Positions 1-9,700 of a DNA stretch of 36,892 nucleotides are shown in pieces (positions within the stretch are counted from its first letter, which is position 1; every line of letters begins with the position of its first letter). The notes beneath the pieces were generated by a model. That model ran no database searches. It saw only the letters and a program-made list of their open reading frames with translations, and was not told where the DNA came from. The translations under genes were made by a program, and so were the position numbers. Origin of the DNA: Candidatus Parabeggiatoa sp. nov. 3 (lineage in GTDB: Bacteria; Pseudomonadota; Gammaproteobacteria; Beggiatoales; Beggiatoaceae); contig QNEL01000012.1 in assembly GCA_003645185.1 (NCBI GenBank), positions 1 through 36,892 on the forward strand. Reading direction: 5' to 3'.

Positions 1-31
1 AAACAGGTATTTTACAGCAAAGGGCAATCCA

Positions 32-43
32 GGGCGAAAGCCC
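32..43. repeat. Small GNRA-capped hairpin
   Basis: GGGC-GAAA-GCCC forms a four-pair stem with a GNRA-type tetraloop near the left edge. No gene or known RNA family is recognised around it, and a four-pair stem can occur by chance. Confidence 0.3.
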
Positions 44-52
44 AGAACCACC

Positions 53-96
53 TTTTCAAGCAAAAGTTTTTGTTTGCCTCAACTTTTGCTTGAAAA
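53..96. repeat. Inverted repeat of the GCAAAAGTT family
   Basis: Two perfect 16-bp arms (TTTTCAAGCAAAAGTT and its complement) flank a 12-base spacer. The arm core GCAAAAGTT is shared with palindromes at 18797, 25688, 25797, 25970 and 26066, so this is one more member of a dispersed hairpin family. No coding sequence is seen in 1-120. Confidence 0.75.
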
Positions 97-120
97 TCAG
101 TTTTATCTAACTCATTGTCG

Positions 121-710
121 GCGCCGCGAAGCGTCTCCTGTTTTTTGTAGAGACGTGATGCTTCGCGTCTCGGGTTTTTTGTAGAGACGCGATGCTTCGC
201 GTCTCGGGTTTTTTGTAGAGGGTTTTTTTGTAGAGACGCGATGCTTCGCGTCTCGGTTTTTTTGTAGAGACGCGATGCTTCGCGTCTCGGGTTTTTTGTA
301 GAGACGTGATGCTTCGCGTTTCGGGTTTTTTGTCGGCTCTGCTTCGCGTCTCGGGTTTTTTGTCGGCTCTGCTTCGCGTCTCGGGTTTTTTGTCGGCTCT
401 GCTTCGCGTCTCGGGTTTTTTGTAGAGGGTTTTTTTGTAGATTTGCTCTGCTTCGCGTCTCGGGTTTTTTGTAGAGACGCGATGCTTCACGTCTCGGGTT
501 TTTTGTCGGCTCTGCTTCGCGTCTCGGGTTTTTTGTAGAGGGTTTTTTTGTAGATTTGCTCTGCTTCGCGTCTCGGTTTTTTTGTAGAGACGTGATGCTT
601 CACGTCTCTCGTTTTTTGTAGAGACGCGATGCTTCGCGTCTCTCGTTTTTTGTAGGCTCTGCGAAGCGTCTCTCGTTTTTTGCAGAGACGCGAAGCATCG
701 CGTCTCTACA
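121..710. repeat. Tandem array of hairpin plus T-run units
   Basis: About 14 irregular units of roughly 30-34 bp carry the core GCTTCGCGTCTCGG followed by a run of five to seven T. Full units form the hairpin GAGACGCGA-TGCT-TCGCGTCTC just before the T-run, which resembles a rho-independent terminator read on the plus strand. Shortened units (GTCGGCTCTGC..., GTAGAGGGTTTTTTT) are interspersed, and a compound block of several units occurs twice (about 400-470 and 505-580). The last unit, 684-707, is inverted. The array lies downstream of the NRPS stop codon. The minus-strand ORF through it (KKPETRS repeats) is a by-product of the repeat. Positions 711-791 hold nothing recognisable. Confidence 0.9.
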
Positions 711-791
711 GGCAGCTTCTATTAAAATACCTGAAAATTTATGGTTCAGTACTTAACGATGGCAAACTAAAGTTGGAAGGCTGGCTTTGAG

Positions 792-3700
792 TTATTTTTT
801 ATTTGATTTCGCGCCTAATTTCTTCATCAGTTTGTCGAGACTGTTTTGGCTTAATTTTGAACTGAGGAAGTCGGAAGGGGTGTAGTCCCCCGTTTTTTGT
901 GATTTACAGTGGGTAATCAGGGTTTGTAAGGCCGCTATGAAATCGTGTGCTAATTGTTCAATGGTGGCACGATGATGGCGGTTTTGGCTGTAAGTCCATT
1001 CGAGTTGTAATTGATTTTCGGTTATTAAGCCATTGATTTCTATTAAATAACGACGTTGTTCTGATGGGCTATGTGTTTTACCACTGTTTTCTTGAGCCAT
1101 TTTAAAGAGTATGTCATCTGATAATTGATTATCAAATTGACCCAGATAGTTAAAAGAGATTTCTGGTTGAGGGAGCATTTTTAGCTGCCAAGCGGTTTTT
1201 GGGTTTAAGTAACGTAATAGCCCATAACCGATACCGCGGTTAGGTATGTGACGCAATTGTTCTTTGATGGATTTTAGGGTGTCGCTGGGTGAGTTTGCGT
1301 TATCCAGTGTTAACAGTACGGGGTAAATACTGGTAAACCAACCGACTGTGCGTGATAAATCACTGTTTTCAAATAAGTCTTCGCGCCCATGCCCTTCTAA
1401 ATCAATGACTAGCTCGTGGTTTGTCGTCCAGCGGCTCAAACTCTGTACTAAAGCGGTTAGCAGTATATCGTTGATTTGTGTATTGTAGACGGAGGGAACT
1501 TCGTTCAATAAGGCGTGGGTTTCTTCAACCGTTAAAGAAACGGTGATTTGTGCGCTGGAGGCGACGGTATTGCTCGTTGAATACTCGGTGGATGATGTTA
1601 ACTCTGGGGAGAAGTCAACTGGCAAAGGGGTGATCTCGCTAAATGAAAGCCAGTGGTTTAATTCGGCTGTGACTGTCACCGATTGGGCATATTCGCTGAG
1701 CCGTTCTGACCAAGCTTTAAAAGAGGTGGTTTTGGCTGGCCATTGAATGGCTTCATCTTGGCTGAGTTGTTGGTAGGCGGTTTGCAACTCTTCTAACAAA
1801 ATGCGCCAAGATACGCCGTCAATTGCCATATGATGGATGACGATGAGCAAACGGCTGGGGGTTGTGGGGCCGAGTTCAAATAAAATGACGCGCAATAAGG
1901 GGCCTTTGGAGAGATTGAGACTGGCTTGTTGTTGATTGGCGGCCGTTTCTAGGGCCTGGAACTGTTGATGGGTTGCCAATTCGGATAAATTGATGACTTG
2001 AAAGGGCAAGCTGTCTTCTGAGTTTAAGTCTATCTGTGTGGCTTGCCAATCTGATTCATTGCGCGTCAATCGTAGACGAAAGATATCGTGATGGCTAAGC
2101 CACTGTTGCACGATTTCCGCTAACCAGGCCCGATTGGGTTCGGTTGGGCCGGCAAGCAGTACGGCTTGATTGAAGTGGTGAGCGGCTTGCCCGTTTTGTT
2201 CTAAAAACCAATGGTGTATGGGTGTGAAGAGTACTGGGCCCGTGACTATGCCTTGTTCTGCTTGAATCAAGGCTGTGCTGGCGACTTCAGCCAATTCTGC
2301 AATCGTTTGATGTTGAAAGAGTAATCGGGGTGTGAGTTGCAATCCGGCTTGATTGGCTCTGGCAACGATTTGAATACTGAGGATCGAGTCGCCACCGCTT
2401 TCAAAGAAATTGTCGTGAATACCGACTTGTTCTAAACCCAGTACCTCGGCCCAAATCGTGGCTAATAGGTTTTCAGTTGAGGTGCGCGGTGCTACTTGTT
2501 CTTTATCGGCTTTGTTGGTGGAGATATCTAAGGTTTGAAGCGCACGGTAGTCAATTTTGCCATTGGCGGTTAAGGGGATGACTTCTAACATCACAAAGGC
2601 GGCCGGTACCATGTAATCAGGTAGCTGATCTTGTAGATATTGCCGTAGTTGAGGCACTAATTTGCGATTCAGTTTCTGTTGTAATGGGTTATTGGCGTAC
2701 TGATGCCAAGGTTTTTTAAAGGGTTCAGGGCTAATGGGATAAGGGGTGATGGCTAATGGATCGTGATGATGTCTGAATAAGACATCATAGCAGCCAATGG
2801 TATCGCTCCAAGTGATAATGACTTCATAAGGTGAGTTGTCTGTGAGTTGCCATAAGTCTTCAGGATCGATGCCGATGGGCTGATGTGTGGAAAGGGTTTC
2901 CTGTAGTTCACCTACCGTTTCAGTGGGCGCGGCGTTGGCAAGCCATTCTAAGGTTTTGATTTCTGTTTCCAGACGCGCATTGGGTACCCCTCGCACGCCA
3001 AAACTTTGGCCCTGAGGGGACTGCGTTTCCGCTTGAAGCGTTTCTCTTGAAGCTTCGGGCGTTTCACTATTTCCTTGATTTCCTTGTAATCGTTGCAGAA
3101 TACTGTCTAATGTAAAGGGTTGGTTTTGCCAATCTTGCCAGGCGATTTCTACAGTCGGCGCGGTGTCACCCACTTGCAAAATCACTTCATAACGAAATCG
3201 GCTCAGTTCATTATGATAACAACCTCGTTTCAATTGAATTTGTACAGTGCTCAACTGAGGATAATGTTGTTTTAAGGCTATGAAAAAAGCGGGATCAATG
3301 ACTAATTCAACTTCTTGGGCTATATGTTGTTGCACTTGTTGCCGTAAGGCGGATTGATTGAGCGAATCGGGTGCTTGATAGCCTTGAACAGAAGCATGAT
3401 AAGCTTTGAGCAGCGGTAAACTACGAATGTCACCGAGGAAAATAGCGCCACCGGGTTGCACTACTTGGATGGCCTGATCTAATACCTTGATCAGGTAGTC
3501 AATGCTGGGAAAATACTGAATGACTGAATTGAGAATAATGGTGTCAAAAGTGCCGGGTGCGATATCGTTAAAATCATCGGCCGGGCGTTGAAACAGCTTG
3601 ACATGTTCTAGCGGTTTGATTTGATGCTTGAGTTGCTCAACTTGTTGCAAGACGACGGGGGAAAAATCGGTTCCCCAATATTGTTGGCTATGCGGTGCAA

Positions 3701-6700
3701 TACGGGATAACAATAAGCCTGTGCCGCAACCGATTTCCAAAACACGCTTGGGTTTTAAAGACAGAATGGCATTGACGGCGGCGTCAACCCATTCGCGCAT
3801 TTCTGCTGGCGGGATGGGTAAACCGGTATAGCTACTATTCCAGCCGGCAATATTAAAGCTGGGATCGGCTACGGTATCGGGTTGGCCATAGTTTTCATCG
3901 AAAACGTCTTCCCATTGGTTAATGAGTTCACTTTGATCAGCGACATCATCAGCCATTTGGCTGGGATCATCAAAATCAGGCACCACATAAGCCATTAACC
4001 GCTTATTTTCTTCTTCGTTTGAAACTGTGGAGCTGGTGATTACTGCTTCTCGTACTGCGGTGTGTTGCAACAATACGGTTTCAATTTCTCCTAATTCAAT
4101 ACGAAAACCCCGTATTTTGACTTGTAGATCGATGCGGCCTAAATATTCAAGACTGCCATCGGCTAAATAACGCGCCAAGTCTCCCGTTTTATAGAGACGT
4201 GCATTGGGTTCATCACTAAACGGGTTTTTGATAAATCGCTCTGTTGTGAGTTGAGGCCGGTTGAGGTAGCCGCGAGCCACGCCGGCACCGCCGACGTATA
4301 ATTCTCCTGGAATCCCGATAGGGGTTGGTTGGCGATGACGATCCAGTATGTAAATGTGTAAATCGGGAATCGGTATGCCAATCAGACTGCCTGGAGAATT
4401 GAGATCGGCTTGCGTGAGTGGACGATAAGTGACATGTACGGTGGTTTCGGTGATACCGTACATATTCACTAATTGGGGCGTTTGATCACCATGTCGTTCA
4501 AACCAAGGTTTTAAGGTTTGAAAGTCTAGGGCTTCTCCACCAAAGATGATTTGTCGTAACGTTAAATTGTCATTGGGTTTTCCAACACGTTCTTCGGCCT
4601 GAATCAGTTGACGAAAGGCTGATGGGGTTTGGTTGAGAATCGTCACCTGTTGGCTGACAAGCAATTCGTAGAAGCTGTCAGGTGAGCGGCTTATCCAGTA
4701 GGGAACGATGACTAAGCGACCGCCATAGAGCAGGGAGCCCCACAGTTCCCAAACGGAAAAATCAAAGGCATAAGAATGAAATAGGGTCCAAATATCTTGT
4801 TCATTAAAGTGAAACCAAGCTTGAGTGGCTGTCAATAAACGCGCCACATTCGCATGACACACTTCAACGCCCTTGGGTTTGCCGGTTGAACCTGAGGTAT
4901 AAATCACGTAGGCGACATTGTCAGGTTTGACAGCACTCAAGGGATTCTCTGAAGCGCCCTGAGCAATCATGTCCCACTGGCTATCGAGACAAATCAGCGC
5001 AATGGGTGTTGTTGGCAGTTCTGTGACTAACGCTTCTTGCGTGAGCAATAGCGTGATTTTCGCATCTTCTAATATAAAAAGCAGCCGTTCAGGAGGAGAA
5101 CTGGGATCTAAAGGCAGATAGGCTCCGCCCGCTTTGAGAATACCCAGTAGCCCGATCACCATTTCCAAAGAACGTTCGACACATAAGCCAACCAGCCTAT
5201 CGGGTTGAATCCCTTGTGTTTGCAAATAGTGGGCAAGTTGATTGGCTCTGGTGTTCAATGCCTGATAAGTCACAGACTGTTCTTCAAACACTAGGGCAAT
5301 GTGATTGGGTGTACGGGCGGCTTGGTTTTCAAACCCTTGATGAATGCAGGGTTCGGCTGGGTAGCTTGTGCTGTGATGCCAATCTAGCAATAGTTGATGT
5401 CGTTCTGCTTGGCTGAGCAATGATAATTCTGAAATAGGCTTGTCAGGCTGTGCAACAATCTCTGTCAATAAGGTGTGAAAATGTTTTAATAACCGCGCAA
5501 TGGTGGCGGCCTCAAACATGTCTTGATAATAGAAAAAACGCCCGACAAGTTGATCAGCGGTTTCCCACAAGTGAAATTCTAAATCAAATCTGACTGTGCC
5601 GGCTTCAAATTCCACAGGGGTTATAGTGAAATCGATCAGTTTGATAGGCGGTTGAGGGACATTTTGAAAAGCTAAGGCGACTTGTACTAAGGCATTGCGA
5701 CTCATATCCCGTTCAGGCTGCAAAGCTTCTACCAGTTTTTCAAAAGGCAAATCTTGGTGAGCATAAGCGCCTAGTGTCACCTCTCGTACCTGAGTCAGTA
5801 AGTCAATAAAAGTGGGTTCCCCTGATAAATCAAGGCGTAAAACGAGTATATTCACAAACAAACCTATCAGGGGTTCAATTTCTTGTCGCGTCCGGTTGGC
5901 GATAGGCGAACCAATGAGAATATCTTCCTGGCCGCTATAGCGTTCCAGTAAAATAGCGAAAGCGGCCAGTGAGATCATAAACAGTGTCACGCCAGATTGC
6001 TGACTCAAGGTTTTGAGTTGCTGGGTTAATTCGGGGGGAATTTCAAAATATTGGCTGCGCCCCCGGAAAGTATGGACTGGCGGACGTGGATGATCACTGG
6101 GTATTTCCAACACCGGTGGCGCGTCTGCTAACTGTTGTTGCCAATAATTCAGGTGTGTAGCCAGCACTTCTCCTGTCAACCATTGACGTTGCCACTGTGC
6201 AAAATCGACATACTGAATCGGTAATTCGGGTAGAGGAGAAGGGCTGCCAGTTGAAAATGCCTCCGACAGGGCAGATAATTCTTGGACTAAAATGCCCATT
6301 GACCACCCATCAGTAATAATATGATGAATCGTCATCAAAAAAACATGTTGTTCAGCGTTCAGTTGTATCAGGGTGGTACGGAATAATGGCCCTTGCTGGA
6401 TATCAAAGGGACGTTGCGCCTCAATATCAGTCAAGTGTTGTACTTGTTCAGATTGTTTCTCTTCTGGTAGCTTTTGTAAATTGATAATTGAAAATTGATA
6501 ATGATTGACAGATAGCGGATGAATCACTAGCACCGGTTTACCGTTAATCGTTTTAAAGCAGGTTCGCAAGGTTTCATGACGTTGGGCGATTGCCCTGATG
6601 CTCTGTTCAAGGGCGGTTATATCTAAATGCCCATCTAAACGCACGGCCGCTGGTGTATTATAGAAGGGGTTATCAGGTGTCAATTGATCGAGAAACCATA

Positions 6701-9700
6701 AGCGTTCTTGAGGAAAAGACAGCGGTAATGGGCCCTGTCGTTCAATCGGTTGAATTGGGGGGCATAATGATTTTGTGTTGTCGCGTTGTGCCAATTGAAT
6801 CTGTTCGCTTAACCCAATCACGTTAGGATATTCAAATAGATAGTGTAGGGGTAATTCTACCGAAAAGATATCACGTATTCGTGACATCACTTGAACCCCC
6901 AATAAGGAATGGCCGCCTAATTGGAAGAAATTATCATGAATACCCACCTGCTCAATATTGAGGAGGGTTTTAAAAATACCGACTAACATGTCTTCAACAG
7001 GGTTACGCGGCGCGACATAAGCGGTCACCAATTTAGGCCTCTGATGAGTTTTCTGAGACTCAATGGTTTTTAAAATCTGTTCAGCGTCAAAGCACTCTGT
7101 TGCAATTTTGTAAAATAGGGATATCCCACGATCCAATCCTTTATTATAACCAATCCTTGTAGTTTGACTGGCCTTTTCATTGGCAGTCGGTATCAAAAGG
7201 GATTTTGGTGAAGACGGTTTTTCTATACTGGCAGGCCGATAAGTTAATTTGGCCACGTATTCGGCTGGCAATGCGTGCCAGCCTGGCTTAACCGATTGTT
7301 GCAAGGGGCTAGTGACACTTTCCAAGAAATCGCGTACCGGTTGATTTTTGGAAGTCGGGTTATAGCGTATCTTAATCTGGCTGATCTGTCGTTCTGTGGC
7401 GATTTTGCCTAACTGAGCGAGCATGTTATGCTCAACGCCTCTACCCAAGGCGCGGCAACTGAGTAGAAAGGTATCGACGATAAGGGCATCCGCGTCATAT
7501 TCAAATAACATGAGGCCGACTAAACCATAATCCCCAAAACGATCTTTCACGTTCACAACCAGAGATTGATGTAGGGGCGAACCTACGTGTTCGCCCTCAA
7601 CGTGTTTGCCCCCGACGTGTTCGCCCTCTTTGTTATCGCCCTCTTTGTTATCGCCCTCTTTGTTATCGCCCTCAACGTGTTCGCCCCCAACGTGTTTGCC
7701 CCCAACGTGTTCGCCCTCAACGTGTTTGCCCCCAACGTATTCGCCTATTTCAGCTTCTGTTCGTCTGATGGTGGTGAAATTAAATTGATTGGTTCGTTGT
7801 GTTAATTGTGAGACGCGATTCACTTGAGACGATGTCATGGGCGAAATCTGAATATCCAATTCGAGGCCCGCTAAGAAATCGGTGAAAGTCAGTGTTTGAT
7901 CACGCCAAGATTCACGCTGTTGATTTTGCTGATAAAGCTGTGTGCGTTGTTGATCTTCCCAAGTGGTTTTTAAGATATCAAAGGCCCAAATATGTTCAAT
8001 AAATCGGGGAAGCTGATTTAAGTCACTCGGTAATTGTATTGTGGTGACTGCGGGGCAATGGGCTTGCACTTCGGCACATTCGACTGGGTTATCATCAACA
8101 AAAATGAAGCTATCCAATCCCAAGTTCAGTTCTGCCGCTAAAGATTTGAGATTGTCTGATTTCGGTTGCCAGTTAATGCGCCAAGCAACCAGATGCTCGC
8201 GTTTGAGGCGCATATCGGTGCGCTGTTTAAATACGGCAAACACATCTTCTTCTTGATTTTTGCTGCATAAACACAAAAGTCGCCCGGCTGATTGCTGTTC
8301 CAGCATGAACTGTTGCAGGGCTTGGTGAGATGATTCAATGTGAATGCCAAGTGGCCCTTCCTCAGCACAAACGCCTTGCCAGAGTGTACCATCACAATCT
8401 AGTACGATTACTTTGTAGGGCGTGCGCTTGAGCGCATGAAGTTTTCTGGTAATCAGGGTGCCAAGCGCGGTAAAAAAAGTCGGGGTATAGGGGATATGGC
8501 CGAGTTGCTCTGCGTGCGGATCATGAAGCTGAGAAACAGGATACGTTTGGGTTAGCTCTGACGGGGTAATGAGAGAGAGGTTATTGATATCCGCTAATTG
8601 TTCGGCTAACTGGGTTTCGAGTTGTTGAGAAAGGGCCTGATCAGCAAATAACGGCGATGCTGGACAAACACAGACGATATAAGGTTTAACCGATTGTTTG
8701 GCAGCCGATTTCAAAATCGGCACAAAATCTTGCAGATTTTGCGCTATTTCATTTTTGATATCAGCCTCGTTTTCAGACTGGGCCCAATCTTCAAAGCGCA
8801 GCAATAGCACATTAATCCCTTTATCTCCTTGATCCGCTTTTAAAAGCAGGCTGTTGGGATCAAGTAATTGCTGGAAAACCTGATTGTAGGGGGAAAACTT
8901 GATCTGAAACGGTAGGGCTAGGGTTGATATCCAAAAGTCCAGACTGTCTTTAAGCGGTTCGGCTGTGAAGGTTGCGGCAATAGCGAGGGTTGGCTGTTCT
9001 TCGCCTGTGATGGTTTTGATACCCTGAATATTGAAATCTGAAATGTGTTGCTGTGGATTGATGACAATGTCTTCCAGCAAAGTCTGGAAATCTTCTGTCA
9101 TACGGATAATCGTGTCAGTCTCAAACAAATCGGTGTTATACTTTAAAACACCAAAAAGTGAGGTTTTAATTTCCATCATTTCTAACGTCAAATCAAACTG
9201 GCCTTCTTGCTGTGCCATTTCATAAGGCACCAGCTCTAGCCCTGCAAAATTCACTTTAAATTCGCTTTCATCTGGGGGGGGAAACATCAATTTGATGATA
9301 TCTTCTTCAACTTGTTGTGGTTTTTGGAAGAGAAACATCACTTGGAAAATAGGTGAATAGCTTGGATCGCGATTGGGTCGCAATTGTTCTACGAGTAACG
9401 AAAAAGGATAATCCTGATGTGCAAGCGCGTTTAATACGGTATCACGCACTTGGGTTAAAAACGCATTGAACGACAGATTGTCAGAAAGCTTTGCGCGTAA
9501 AACGATGGGGTTGACAAAATAACCCACCGTTTTAGCAAATTCATGCTGATTTCTGCCTGAGCTTGGAGAGCCCACTAGGATATCGTCTTGGCCGCTGTAG
9601 CGATAAAGCAGCATTTGAAAGGTGGCTAAGAGAATCATGTAAAGCGTTGCTTCTTTTTCCTGTGCCAATGCTGTGAGGCGTTGGAACAATGATTGATTCA

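Noticed and set aside
107-490. Minus-strand ORF of 127 residues with KKPETRS repeats
   Set aside because: It is a translation of the non-coding hairpin array; it has no independent gene signature and its period follows the DNA repeat.
121-710. Possible CRISPR array
   Set aside because: Units are contiguous and differ in length, without unique spacers of constant size, and no cas gene is nearby.
2960-3060. Stretch GVRGVPNARLE in the NRPS as another repeat insertion
   Set aside because: A GVPNAR motif is a normal feature of N-methyltransferase domains inserted in A domains, and no DNA repeat is visible.
7587-7805. Plus-strand ORFs rich in FAPNVFA or PPTCSP
   Set aside because: They are shadows of the 15-bp repeat inside the NRPS gene on the other strand.
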